Assembly (NCBI RefSeq): GCF_935822925.1
Contig: NZ_CAKXZS010000024.1
Coordinates: 1 to 64,000 of the forward strand
Origin: Mesorhizobium ventifaucium
Lineage (GTDB): Bacteria; Pseudomonadota; Alphaproteobacteria; Rhizobiales; Rhizobiaceae
Direction: 5' to 3'
Length of the DNA stretch: 64,000 bases
Positions 35,612 to 44,778 of this stretch are shown one piece after another. Within the stretch, counting starts at the first letter, position 1, and each line of letters opens with the position of its first letter. The position numbers were made by a program, and so were the translations under genes. The notes beneath the pieces were generated by a model. The model was not told the origin of the DNA and made no database searches. It worked only from the letters and a program-made list of their open reading frames with translations.

Positions 35612-37597
35612 ATGCTGCAGCATCTACGAGTCCAAGCTCAAGGTTCCGATGCCGCCGACCAGACGCGGCAGTGGACGAGTTCAATTTGGCTCGCTGTTGT
35701 CGTCGGTATCGCGTATTTCCTGGCGGCACAGTTAAGCCTTTCCCTACTCACTCCTGATGGCGTTGCCGTGTTCTGGCCCGCCGCTGGTATCGCCGCGGGC
35801 ACGTTGATCGCCCTTGGGCCAAGAGCGCGATTGGGGGTTGTGGTTGGGACGATACTCGCCACCATCGCGGCCAATCTCTTGGGTGACCGAGACCTCGGGA
35901 GCGCCACCGTCTTCGCCGTATGCAATGGGGTGGAAGCCCTGCTTACAGCTAGTCTGATCGAGCGCTACTTCGGTTCCGAAGTGAGTCTCAACCGCCTGCG
36001 CAACGTGCTGGGACTGTTAGGGGCGGCGATCGTCGGTGCCGCTGCATCCGGGATCGGCGGGAGCTTGGGGTTCACTTTATTCTATGGCGCGACGACATCG
36101 ATTTTTGCCATTTGGCAAAACTGGTTCTTATCTGACGCGCTTGGCATCGTCACGACTGCGCCGCTGGTGATCGGCCTCGCCTCAGCAGCACGCGAGCCGC
36201 CGCCGCAAAGCGAGGCAATCGAAGGTCTCTTGGCTCTGGCGGCGGTAGCCGCGATGAGCCTCGTCGTCATTTCCCTGCCAGCGGAGCCTTGGAAAACAGT
36301 AGTGCCGATCGCGCTACTATTCCCGTTACTCTTGTGGATAGCGGCCCGTTGCCGGCCGATCTTCGCTTCGGCAGCGGCGTTCATTGTTGCCGTTGCAATA
36401 GTGTGGACGACGACGTTTGGAATTGGCCATTTCGGCGACCCGGATCTTCCGGTTGCGGACCGCATCCTTGCCGCTCAAGCCGGCATACTGATGGTTGCGC
36501 TCTGCGCATACGTCCTTGCTGCGCTGTTCGCCGAGCGGCGTCAGCACGAGGACGCGCTCATGGAGAGCGAAGCCCGCTTGCAAGAGGCGCTGTCGGCAGG
36601 GGCGGCCACGGCGTTCGTTTGGGATGTCCGGACGGGCTCGTCGCTGCGCAGCGCAAACGCCGCGCAGATCCTGGGTTATGAGCCGCGGCAAACGCTGACC
36701 GCCGGTAACTTTCTCTCGAGAGTCCATCCGGACGACCGCGGGCGCTTCAAAGCGCTCGTCCGCGGTGTCCGCCCCGAAAGCCCCACATATACCGTAACAT
36801 TCCGCTTCAAGCGCTGCGACGGTTGGGAAGTCTGGCTAGAGGAAGTGGCCAAGGCCGAGTTCGATGCAATGGGGCGCCTTGTATGCCTCAAGGGCCTCAC
36901 TGTTGACGTCACCGAACGCAAGCGGTCTGAGGAGCACCAACGCCTGTTGGTCGCCGAACTGGATCATCGCGTCAAGAACTTGCTGGCACGCGTTTCCGTC
37001 GTCATCACGGATACGAGCCCGGGCAGTGGTTCGCTGGACGAATACATTCAAGCACTCGATAGGCGCATTCAATCCATGGCCGCCGCCCACTCGCTACTCA
37101 GCCAGAATCGTTGGCACGGCGTTGACCTCATGGACCTTGTCCGCCATCAGCTTGCGCCCTACGCGACGGATGCAAACACAACGATCCGTGGCTCCAACTT
37201 CACACTCACGGTCGCGGAGACACAGGGGTTGGCGATGGTGCTCAACGAGCTGGCAACGAACGCTGCGAAGTACGGCGCACTGTCGACCAGAAATGGGCGG
37301 GTGGAGGTGGTCTGTAACCGCGGGCCTAGCGAGAATGCGACAAACCTGTCGATCGTATGGCGTGAGATTGGCGGCCCCGCAATTGCGGCTTCGCCGCAAT
37401 GCGGATACGGCGTCAGCCTCATTCGTGATCTTATCCCTCACGAGCTCGGCGGTTCGGTCGACCTCGTATTTGCATCCGAGGGCGTTTGCTGCAGAATTGA
37501 GTTTCCTGTCAAGGCCGTGACCGTGACAGACATAAAGGGAGCCACTTCCGGCCATCCAGCAGCTAGCGCGACGTCACTTGACGCACCGTTGCAATAA
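35612..37597 (+). CDS. MASE1-PAS-HWE sensor histidine kinase
   Basis: Membrane kinase of 661 residues. The MASE1 sensor domain, about eight helices, covers residues 25-305 (AVFWPAAGIAAGTLIALGPR). A PAS domain follows at about 318-436 (VHPDDRGRFKALVRG). The HWE-type kinase core begins at 440, with the phospho-acceptor His452 in AELDHRVKNLLARV, then the N-box LNELATNAAKYGALS. HWE kinases in this order often feed the PhyR/EcfG general stress response or regulate through single receivers. Its 3' end overlaps the convergent receiver gene by 35 bases. The ligand is unknown. Confidence 0.92.
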   Translation: MLQHLRVQAQGSDAADQTRQWTSSIWLAVVVGIAYFLAAQLSLSLLTPDGVAVFWPAAGIAAGTLIALGPRARLGVVVGTILATIAANLLGDRDLGSATVFAVCNGVEALLTASLIERYFGSEVSLNRLRNVLGLLGAAIVGAAASGIGGSLGFTLFYGATTSIFAIWQNWFLSDALGIVTTAPLVIGLASAAREPPPQSEAIEGLLALAAVAAMSLVVISLPAEPWKTVVPIALLFPLLLWIAARCRPIFASAAAFIVAVAIVWTTTFGIGHFGDPDLPVADRILAAQAGILMVALCAYVLAALFAERRQHEDALMESEARLQEALSAGAATAFVWDVRTGSSLRSANAAQILGYEPRQTLTAGNFLSRVHPDDRGRFKALVRGVRPESPTYTVTFRFKRCDGWEVWLEEVAKAEFDAMGRLVCLKGLTVDVTERKRSEEHQRLLVAELDHRVKNLLARVSVVITDTSPGSGSLDEYIQALDRRIQSMAAAHSLLSQNRWHGVDLMDLVRHQLAPYATDANTTIRGSNFTLTVAETQGLAMVLNELATNAAKYGALSTRNGRVEVVCNRGPSENATNLSIVWREIGGPAIAASPQCGYGVSLIRDLIPHELGGSVDLVFASEGVCCRIEFPVKAVTVTDIKGATSGHPAASATSLDAPLQ

Positions 37598-37958
37598 GAT
37601 GTGCCGCGCTGACGGGTTTATGCAAGATAGCTTCAACTTTGCCCGGTGCTATCGGAACGACCTCGTAGCCGGTAATGACGATGACACTGATCCCTTGATC
37701 TTGCAGACGGTCGATCAGGTCATGAGCGGGCTCGCCGTCTCGGAGGCTAAAGTCGACGAGCGCTACATCAGGGCGGCGTTCGGAGATGAGGCGCTCGGCG
37801 TCGGCTGCGGTTGCAACGGGCCCGGCCAAGTCAGCCCCCAACGCGTTAAGCAGCCTCGCCATAGCTCTTGCGAGGTGCCAGGAATCCTCAACCAAGAGGA
37901 TACGCACGCCCGTCAATGACCCGGCCGTGGGCGTGCCGCGGGGGCTGGGTGAAGTCAC
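37563..37958 (-). CDS. Single-domain response regulator
   Basis: Receiver domain of 131 residues without an output domain. The acidic pocket is Glu24/Asp25, the phospho-acceptor Asp69 (VALVDFSLRDG), the switch Thr96 (VIVITGYE) and Lys113 (ILHKPVS). Single-domain receivers beside HWE kinases often act as phosphate shuttles or sinks. It is convergent with the kinase gene and overlaps its last 35 bases, so antisense or collision effects between the two transcripts are possible. Confidence 0.92.
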   Translation of the reverse strand: MTSPSPRGTPTAGSLTGVRILLVEDSWHLARAMARLLNALGADLAGPVATAADAERLISERRPDVALVDFSLRDGEPAHDLIDRLQDQGISVIVITGYEVVPIAPGKVEAILHKPVSAAHLIATVRQVTSR

Positions 37959-38099
37959 CGGCTCCTCAACATATTATGTTGGACCCACCTCTATCCTAAA
38001 CGCTGTTGGCCTACTACGGGTAATTTCCTCCAGACTGGAGTTCCGGCTGTCGAGGAATACGTCGAATGTCGGCTCGACTAAACTTTGCGAGAATTGTGC

Positions 38100-38280
38100 T
38101 CACGTATCGACACGCCCAATCTTGCCGCGGAATACCACGTAGACGCCGATCGTATAGGCAACGACGCAGGCAGGACGACAATTCCACCATAGAAGAAAAA
38201 CAGCAGCGAATTTTCCGGGGCAGCAGCGTCGGCTACAGTCACCGCGTAGGGGATGAGGTAAGGCCAGAACATCACGCCAA
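38100..38280 (-). pseudogene. Cytochrome bd-type oxidase subunit II (cydB), 3' remnant
   Basis: Minus-strand frames read MMFWPYLIPYAVTVADAAAP and FFFYGGIVVLPA, then after a frameshift VVAYTIGVYVVFRGKIG with a stop at 38100-38102. This is the C-terminal part of cyanide-insensitive oxidase subunit II. The rest of the gene is missing. At about 38283 it is joined directly to a phosphatase remnant. Confidence 0.75.
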
Positions 38281-38283
38281 GTG

Positions 38284-38570
38284 AAGATCTTTCCCCAGTC
38301 TTTCTTCACGCTGAGGACGAGCCATCCGTTCTTCATCGCGTCGTCGCAGAGTTCCTGTGTAAAAGGGCCCACCTTGGTCTCGGGAGCCCCTGCGCCGGCC
38401 CGTAGGCATATTCGCGCTCGGCATCGTCGTGCAACAGCAGCATCTAGAGCCGCGGGCCGTCGCCTGCTTCGGTATATTCCAGCATCTGCCTGTCGCCGGT
38501 CGAATTGCCGAACGCGACAACCGGTCTGCGGCCGATCATCAAATGAATGCCGTCCGGCTTGCCATGTTCA
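38284..38570 (-). pseudogene. HAD family phosphatase, C-terminal remnant
   Basis: Reassembling several minus-strand frames gives GIHLMIGRRPVVAFGNSTGD, RQMLEYT, HDDAEREYAYGPA and QELCDDAMKNGWLVLSVKKD. That is the C-terminal part of the HAD acid-phosphatase-like proteins of rhizobia. It has several frameshifts and no 5' half. It abuts the cydB remnant, and the two look like leftovers stitched by deletion. Confidence 0.72.
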
Positions 38571-38912
38571 GAACGAGAACGTTTCAATCAAGGCTCTCAG
38601 TGGGCCAAGGTCCCATTCACCGCACTGAATTTGGTGGCGCCGATCGCCGCTCGCTGGCGAGTCCAGTGCTCCTTAAGCTGCGGAAAGTCTTCGGGTACAT
38701 AGTCAGTTGACGCAACGGGAGCTTATGGAGCGTTTTCGGATGGCGATATTGTTCTTTGGAGAAGTCGGCGAGACTTCTGTGTGGCGCGTTCACCTTCGCT
38801 ACTGGCGGCGCTCTGGTAGCAAGGCCGTAGGTTGATTTCTCGAAGGCCAAACGCGCCTGCAGAGTTCGGTGCATAATCTGCACCCACACAGCTGGCACCA
38901 CTTTCGGTCTTT
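38571..38912. other. Decayed stretch, no intact gene
   Basis: Short minus-strand frames exist but none has a recognisable domain. It follows the AI-2E gene's stop and leads into gene remnants. No terminator stands out. Confidence 0.4.
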
Positions 38913-40070
38913 TCACTGCTCCGTGCTAGAACCGGCTGAAACGTCGTGACCTGCGCTTGCTAGAGATTTCCGCCTCGCGAAGCGCAGGATAACACCTAGC
39001 GAAGCCGCGATTGGTATCGCTAGCAAGACACCGATGAAGCCAAACAGCCACCCAAAGGCGAACAGCGCAAACATCATCCAGACTGGATTGAGGTTGACGC
39101 GACGACCGATGAGGCGCGGCGACAGCACATAGTCGGCAAGCATTTCACCAACGATGAAGATGCCCCCCACAACAGCGACAGGTGCCCAATCGGGCCAGAA
39201 CTGGTCCACTGCAACGCATACGGACACCAAGATACCGCTGGCTGCCCCGAGATAGGGAACGAAACTGATGAGGCCTGCTGTGATGCCGATCAAAATGGCA
39301 TGGTTGAGTCCGGTCAGCTTCAAAGCAGCGGCATAAATGACGGCAAGAACGAGGCAGATGACGACCTGACCGCGCACGAAGCCGGCAACAGTATCGTGGA
39401 TTTCGCGCCCCAGCGCCCGAATATCGTCGCGGTACTCCGGAGCAAACCAACCATCGACCGTTGCGATCATTCGATGCCAGTCAATCACGAGATAGATGGC
39501 GATGATTGGCGTGACGACGAGCAGGGAAAGAAGGGAAATCAAGGCTCTTCCGCTCGACCATAGCGAGGTAACGACGCCGTCGAGCCATTTGCTGCCCACC
39601 GTCCTCACGACATCGACAGACGATTGCTCGATGTGAAGATTCTCACCTATGACACTACGCATCCAGGGGCCACTTGCATCGGTCGCAAGGGACTGCAGAC
39701 GCGTGATGTAGCGGGGAAACTCCTCAACAAAAAATCTGAGTTCGCCAATAATTACCGGGAGCATGACCAACATTAACCCGATAATGCCCACGATCAGCGG
39801 CAAGAAGACGGCTAGTGCTGCAAGGGTTCGATTGATCCCGAACCGCTCCAACCTGTCGACCGCCGGAACGAGGAGATAGGCGAGCAACGTGCCTACGACA
39901 AATGGCAGCAGGATTTCGCGCAACAGCACCAGCGCAACCAAGGCGACTGCGGAAACCCCAATCCAGAACGTAGCTGGTTGCGCAATTCTCATCGACCTTC
40001 TCCCCACATCCCGTTTCGAGCTCAACTGTCGGCCACTTGTTGATCTCGGCGCACGTGTCATCGGATCCAA
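38913..40070 (-). CDS. AI-2E family transporter
   Basis: Membrane protein of 385 residues, or 359 from ATG 39992 (MRIAQPATFWIG). About eight helices: three at the N-terminus with LREILLPFVVGTLLAYLLVPAVD, a long central soluble stretch (about 115-205), then GLISFVPYLGAASGILVSV and the C-terminal ADYVLSPRLIGRRVNLNPVW typical of the family. Members export autoinducer-2 or other small molecules, or act as Na+/H+ antiporters; the substrate here is unknown. Confidence 0.92.
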   Translation of the reverse strand: MDPMTRAPRSTSGRQLSSKRDVGRRSMRIAQPATFWIGVSAVALVALVLLREILLPFVVGTLLAYLLVPAVDRLERFGINRTLAALAVFLPLIVGIIGLMLVMLPVIIGELRFFVEEFPRYITRLQSLATDASGPWMRSVIGENLHIEQSSVDVVRTVGSKWLDGVVTSLWSSGRALISLLSLLVVTPIIAIYLVIDWHRMIATVDGWFAPEYRDDIRALGREIHDTVAGFVRGQVVICLVLAVIYAAALKLTGLNHAILIGITAGLISFVPYLGAASGILVSVCVAVDQFWPDWAPVAVVGGIFIVGEMLADYVLSPRLIGRRVNLNPVWMMFALFAFGWLFGFIGVLLAIPIAASLGVILRFARRKSLASAGHDVSAGSSTEQ

Positions 40071-40100
40071 TGGAGGGGCGACGGTATAGATCTTCCTTTG

Positions 40101-40925
40101 TCAATTCTCTATCAAGCTGGCGAAGGCGATCTCACCATCGGTAATGTAATGGTTGACCTTTCCGGTCTGCAGACGTGAACCGGACTGGTGCAATACGACA
40201 TCCCCGATCACCCGCTTCGTCTTCAGCTGGGTGACTATGTAGTCTCGTTCAGCATTCGTGTCTGAATCGGTAGCGTGTGTCACTTGGAGCGTCAGCCTGG
40301 TTAGCGATAATCCGGTATCTCTGGTGCCCGCCCCGACCCACAGGACACGCTGATCGTTCGGCGGTCTATCCGTATTTAGCCAGAAGCTTGCTGCCGTGAT
40401 ATCGTCGCTCGAGTGGGAGAGGCCCAGCGCCCAGAAGCGGATATGATGGCGCTTGCGCGGACTGTCGTTGATGGGCTGTTGAAAACCTATGTCCTGCCTT
40501 CGTCCAAAGAGATAGAGCGTGCTGAATGGGGCAGTGGGATACGAAAAGTTGAGCAGGAACGCTCGTACCATCCGCCACGAGCTTGCAACCCCCAAACGAT
40601 CAGCCGTTGACCAGCCCGCTGCTGCAAATGCATCGCAGAGTTGTTGACGGGTCCCGATCAGGACTAGATTTACTGGATCGCCGGGCAAGCCGTCTCCGGT
40701 GATTGAGTATCTAGGAATGAGCCTCCGGTGCAGAACCTTAAGGCCCATTCGGACTACGTTTGGCAAAATGACATAGGCAGCAAGCCCGTAGGTAAGACCT
40801 ACGGCTAGGACCCATGGAAGTCTGCGGTCCGCAGTATCGAAGACGATAAAGACTATGAGCCAAACGCTGACTACTCCCAGACAGATGATGAGAAATCTCT
40901 GGAATAACCGCGTAAGTGTCCTCAA
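40101..40925 (-). CDS. LssY C-terminal domain protein
   Basis: Protein of 274 residues. Two N-terminal membrane helices (LIICLGVVSVWLIVFIVFD and WVLAVGLTYGLAAYVILP) are followed by a soluble domain with GDPVNLVLIGTRQQLCDAFA, GWSTAD and HHIRFWALG, the pattern of the LssY C-terminal domain. The domain occurs alone or fused to PAP2 phosphatases; its role is unknown. It lies 31 bases upstream of the AI-2E gene on the same strand, so the two may be one transcript. Confidence 0.82.
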   Translation of the reverse strand: MRTLTRLFQRFLIICLGVVSVWLIVFIVFDTADRRLPWVLAVGLTYGLAAYVILPNVVRMGLKVLHRRLIPRYSITGDGLPGDPVNLVLIGTRQQLCDAFAAAGWSTADRLGVASSWRMVRAFLLNFSYPTAPFSTLYLFGRRQDIGFQQPINDSPRKRHHIRFWALGLSHSSDDITAASFWLNTDRPPNDQRVLWVGAGTRDTGLSLTRLTLQVTHATDSDTNAERDYIVTQLKTKRVIGDVVLHQSGSRLQTGKVNHYITDGEIAFASLIEN

Positions 40926-41177
40926 AATTCATTGTCCCGTATGGCGCCAATAGCCTCGGCGTCGACTTCCCGGTTCGTGCCCGGATTCTGCCGATTGAGC
41001 ATAGCCGCCGTCAGACCATTTTTACCTCACGTTTCGTCGTCACGATATTGCTCTTTGGGGAAGTGCTATCGGCAAAGGTCTTGTTGGTCCCGAACCGCGC
41101 GGCCGGTCCATTCGTATGCAAACGTCGGTGGAAGGCATTTTTTGGGCGCGAAACAGACGTTGGCGAATGACCGCTTT

Positions 41178-41476
41178 CGGCGGCGCGATAAATGCCGTAG
41201 CCGACCTTGACGAGCAGGCCCTCATCGCACATGCGGGCCAGACAACAGCGGGGAATTCCAATGTCGGTTAGATCGCACGTTCGCACTTCACCCTTTTCGC
41301 GTACGAGTGCGACAGCGCGCTCTGAGGGCTGGCTTCGGCCCGCCCGCCAATCGGGTGCGCTCAGCGCGCTCGCGATCGCGCTTCCGAATCTTGATAGTGG
41401 GCTGTGGCGTAGTTTCGAGGGGGATCGGCAGTTCGTAGTTCGCAGTTTCGATCAGCCCGGGGAGCCACTTCAGATC
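41178..41476 (-). pseudogene. Repeat copy D: AbiEi-type antitoxin N-terminal fragment
   Basis: Close relative of copy B (only scattered differences over about 300 bases). It carries LETTPQPTIKIRKRDRERAE and, after a deletion that shifts the frame around 41310, MRTCDLTDIGIPRCCLARMC and EGLLVKVGYGIYRAA. The domain ends at the same point as in copies B and C. The shared non-coding upstream part is absent here; similarity stops near 41476 (GGGGAGCCA). Confidence 0.7.
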
Positions 41477-41778
41477 AAAATTGCGAACGCCGCTTACACG
41501 CGGTTCCACTCCAGAGCCGCTTTCGTACGTGGCGAAAGTCTGTAGGCCGATCCGGCCAATCCAAGCGTCCCTCGCCGATGTGCCGCTGATCCGCCCGACC
41601 CACCGCATCGACCGCAGCCGCCTATCCGGCCTGCGTCCGACATGCGATAGGCTGATCATTCGGCCCGCGCCTTCCGGCCAGCACTGAAACCCGGTGTTAA
41701 CGTCGTTCTCGGCTTGGAGGATGCGGCCACAGCTGGAAAGTGTAGGGTACAGTTCGCTGTCAGGCCACGGAGGCGAAA

Positions 41779-42018
41779 ATGAAATTGCTTGGGATTGCGC
41801 TCTTTTGCACGGGCATGATCAGCGTAGCAATGCCGGCCGTTCGCGCTGAGGATCAGCTTGTTCCGCCTAACCATGTAGAAGCGCCGGAGCCGGCAGTTCA
41901 TTGCGAAGGCCAAAACTGCCTTCCACCAGCCGATAACCCTGTCCAGGAATGCAAGGGGCAGGATTGCACGCCGGCTGCGCCGGTCGACCCGGGCCCGCAG
42001 ATTGAACAGGTCGACTGA
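41779..42018 (+). CDS. Small secreted cysteine-containing protein
   Basis: Protein of 79 residues with a signal peptide (MKLLGIALFCTGMISVAMPA, cleavage near VRAED). The mature part is short, acidic and Pro-rich with two similar Cys pairs, HCEGQNC and ECKGQDC, spaced about 17 residues apart, which could form disulfides or bind a metal. GGAGG precedes the ATG at good spacing. I do not recognise a named family. It stands alone between a repeat copy and a palindromic intergenic element. Confidence 0.75.
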   Translation: MKLLGIALFCTGMISVAMPAVRAEDQLVPPNHVEAPEPAVHCEGQNCLPPADNPVQECKGQDCTPAAPVDPGPQIEQVD

Positions 42019-42110
42019 ACAGCATCAGCCGACAACTACGAAGGTGATCGCAGATCCGTGGAGAAGGTTGGATTTCAGGTCCTCTCCCTCGCCAGCATGT
42101 ACCAATGGGA

Positions 42111-42220
42111 CTAACGCGCGTCGCGTTTGACCGGCCTCATGCGACGCGCTTTAGGTTTTTGTTTTTTCGCATGTCGCTATCGCAAAACCGCTGCACACTT
42201 TTGCGCGACATGCATTAGGG
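42111..42220. repeat. Rhizobial intergenic palindromic element (RIME-like)
   Basis: Two adjacent hairpins: GCGCGTCGC (42116-42124) with GCGACGCGC (42141-42149), and GCATGTCGC (42169-42177) with GCGACATGC (42205-42213). The second also has the inner pair GCAAAA/TTTTGC. The sequence style (CATGTCG, AAAACCGCTGCACAC, TTTTGCGCGACATG) is one I recognise as recurring between genes of Rhizobium and Mesorhizobium. Confidence 0.65.
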
Positions 42221-42567
42221 CTCATATCTGGCATCACAGCCTGCACAGCCCACTCCGGTACAGCGGCTGCAATCGGAACGGTGATTTGGCCTCCGCATAG
42301 CCTTTCAGAGGTGAGAACTTCACGTTTTATGCTTCGATCGTCTCCTCAGCTACTTGCGCTCGCCACCGCTGGCGAGATCGCGATGACTTCCCGGATAGCG
42401 TTCCTTCAGCGTGCCATGCGCTTGATCCGATCCGTCCGGAACGTGCGAAAATCCTGTCGCAGTTCAGACCAGTCGGCGATGAAGCGTTTCGATGGCCTGG
42501 AGGCTCCGGTCCTCAGGAGGCTTGGGGGTTACCTCTCCTGGGTCAGCGATGGCGGACAGAGATGCAC
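42221..42567. other. Intergenic, no gene seen
   Basis: Short frames without domains on both strands. It follows the palindromic element and precedes the DoxX remnant. Confidence 0.4.
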
Positions 42568-42785
42568 CTAACCGCGAGGCGCAATTGGCGCCTTGAACCA
42601 ACGGCCCCACACGACAAACAGCGACAAGCCAAGCAGCGCAAGATTGAACGGAAGTGCAATTGCGAGATCGCCGCGCGCCGCGTGAAAACCGATGGCCAGC
42701 ACCTGGATCGTGACGAAGCCCAGCGCGGCCAGCGGCGTGAGGCGTGGCAGGATGCGGGTCAGAGCCGGCAGGATGATGCCGATGG
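42568..42785 (-). pseudogene. DoxX family membrane protein, 3' remnant
   Basis: A minus-strand frame reads AIGIILPALTRILPRLTPLA, then VTIQVLAIGFHAARGDLAIA, then LLGLSLFVVWGRWFKAP and a stop at 42568. This is the C-terminal half of a DoxX-like membrane protein, with three hydrophobic segments. Its 5' half is gone. At about 42785 it joins the interrupted epimerase in a different frame. Confidence 0.75.
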
Positions 42786-43276
42786 CGCCAGGGCAAACAA
42801 GCTGTTGGGCGGAATATGATCGCTGGCGCGAATTTCGGTCAGCTTCAGCCGTCCCGCCTGATGGCGCCGCAGCGCCTCGCGCCAGAGATCAGCACGGACC
42901 CTGAGTTTGGGGTGCGTCGCGACAAGCGGGGTGTCATCGCGCCGTTCACCTGTCCATAGCCGTAGAGATTGCTGTAACTCGCCAGCACCGCGCCCGTCCT
43001 CTCCGCGGCGGTCATCATAGCCTCGAACAGCGGCGGCCAGTCGGTCGGCCACCGGTCGTTTGCCGGGCTGGCGCAGCAATAGATCGCCGATGCACCCTGG
43101 CTGATCGCGGTCAGCCGTTCGGGATCCGTGGCATCGGCCGCCACGCGCTCGATCAAAGGGTGCACCGGGCCAGTGCCACGGCGCGTCACGAGCTTGACCT
43201 GCTCGCCGGTGCTCGCAAGCAGGTTCGCCGTAGCAGTTCCGACGCTGCTCGCCCCGACAATGACGCTGAAGCTCAT
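42786..43276 (-). pseudogene. NAD-dependent epimerase-like protein, truncated and frameshifted
   Basis: Starts at ATG 43276 with MSFSVIVGASSVGTATANLL (Rossmann) and continues VNGAMT before a frameshift near 42920. It then reads THPKLRVRADLWREALRRHQ and RASDHIPPNSLFALA, where it is fused to DoxX sequence. About 165 of the usual 310 residues remain. Its start overlaps the stop of the NmrA-like remnant upstream (ATGA), so these were once coupled genes. Confidence 0.75.
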
Positions 43277-43640
43277 GATAGCGCCCGCAGCGCTTCGCCA
43301 AGCGTCCTCACAAAGGGCCTTGCGGGCCTGCCGGAAAGCTTTTCGACATCGCCGGTCACAATGTTGTTGCCGCCTGCAGCGAACTTTTTCTGGATGCTGA
43401 TCAGGCATCGATCACGACTTCAGGGTAGCCGAACTGGGCGAACCCCGCCCGCAGGGCCGCTTCCGCAGCGGTCTGGAAGCGGATCTCGCGGCCAAGGACT
43501 TGCGACGCAATGGCGGCGCGCTCGGCGCCGGTCAGGCTCTGCTGGCCGGTGAGGTTGTAGATTGCTCCATCATGGCCGTCGCTGACGAGCATGCCCGCCG
43601 CTGCAGCGGCAATGTCATTGCGCGAGATGAAGGCGACTTT
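43273..43640 (-). pseudogene. NmrA-like NAD(P)-binding protein, 3' remnant
   Basis: Reads KVAFISRNDIAAAAAGMLVS, GAIYNLTGQQSLTGAERAA and FAQFGYPEVVID. After a frameshift near 43402 it continues SIQKKFAAGGNNIVTGDVEK to LGEALRALS and a stop at 43273-43275. This is the C-terminal 40 percent of an NmrA/quinone-oxidoreductase-2-type protein. The N-terminal Rossmann part is missing beyond about 43640. Confidence 0.78.
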
Positions 43641-43886
43641 GTTTTTCCGCCAGCCCGAAGACCTGATCGGTCTGCGGCGCTGTTCGTCTCAGGACTCTCC
43701 CACACCGCAAAAGAGATCGCAAAGCACAGGTTTGCAAAGCTCATCATAAGGCCGGTCCGGGGTAGACTTATCCCTGAATTTGCGACCGGGTGCACCCTGT
43801 GCCAGGCTGTCTTGCTGCGAGGACGCAACGACAGGCAGCAAGTTCGGTGTAGAGACAAGCTGCTTCCAAAATTCTGAAGGGGGGAA

Positions 43887-44640
43887 GTGATGGAGGACGA
43901 AGCTCTACGCATTCTGCCGCAGTCGAGGCTTGTGGCTAATTCCACTGCGGCGGCAGGCAAGGGCAGCCTTGCGATGCTGCTTATGTGTTTGGTCGCGGGT
44001 CCGCTCTTTGCTCAAGAAAGCGTAGCCGACCTCGCAGTCGAGAGATCGATGGCAACGGCGGCATGGTGGCAGGTCTGGTTGTCGGCAGCCGGTATCGTCG
44101 CCCTGACCTTTACGCTGCGGTTGTCGATCATTGCCAACGGAACCGCCACGGCGGCGCTTAAACAAAGCGACGAGACAAGCAAGCGCGAACTGCGGGCCTA
44201 TCTGAGCGTAGCTCCTGCGGGAGTGTTGCGCATGAAACGTGTTGAACCAACAATCATTGGATACATTGCGCTTGAGAACGTTGGTAGCGTCTTTGCGACA
44301 GATGTCAGGCTGTCAGTTAAGATGCTGGTCTCGTTGGACCGCAACTTGGCGACATTTCCGGCTGACGAGCAAAGTGCGGAATTAATCGGGGCGGTGCATC
44401 CCGGAGCTACGGTGCGGCGGGGTGCAGACAAAGGCGCTGCTCCACCGAAACCTCGTCGTCGGTTCGAAGACATACATCTACGTCTGGGGCGGTGTCTGGT
44501 ACACAGACGGCTTTGAAACGCGACGCTTCACCAAGTTCTGCCACCGATACAATGCGGCAAGCAGGTCGAGCGGTGGCGGCTTCACTATCGATCCCGAGAA
44601 GGCGCGGTACCACGACAAGGGCTCCAACGACGCTAACTGA
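43887..44640 (+). CDS. Hypothetical membrane protein, probable frameshift
   Basis: From GTG 43887 or ATG 43890 (AAGGGGGG upstream), the first frame runs to 44516. It has two hydrophobic segments (SLAMLLMCLVAGPLFAQ and WQVWLSAAGIVALTFTLRL), then ELRAYLSVAPAGV and a soluble part. The natural ending appears in another frame, from about 44420 to the stop at 44640: SKTYIYVWGGVWYTDGF, then RFTKFCHRYNAASR. One extra base near 44420 explains this. Proteins of this layout are common hypotheticals in rhizobia and phage-like regions; function unknown. Confidence 0.7.
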
Positions 44641-44778
44641 ACCATGTGCGACCCCTACAACATCCCCACAAGCCGATAGTCCATTCGCCAGTGGACCGTG
44701 CCTTCCGAGACATTTTGGGCAACCTAGAGCCTTCCATAGACAGCGTGGCCCGCTCTTCGGGCTCTGATCTCGCCCGGG

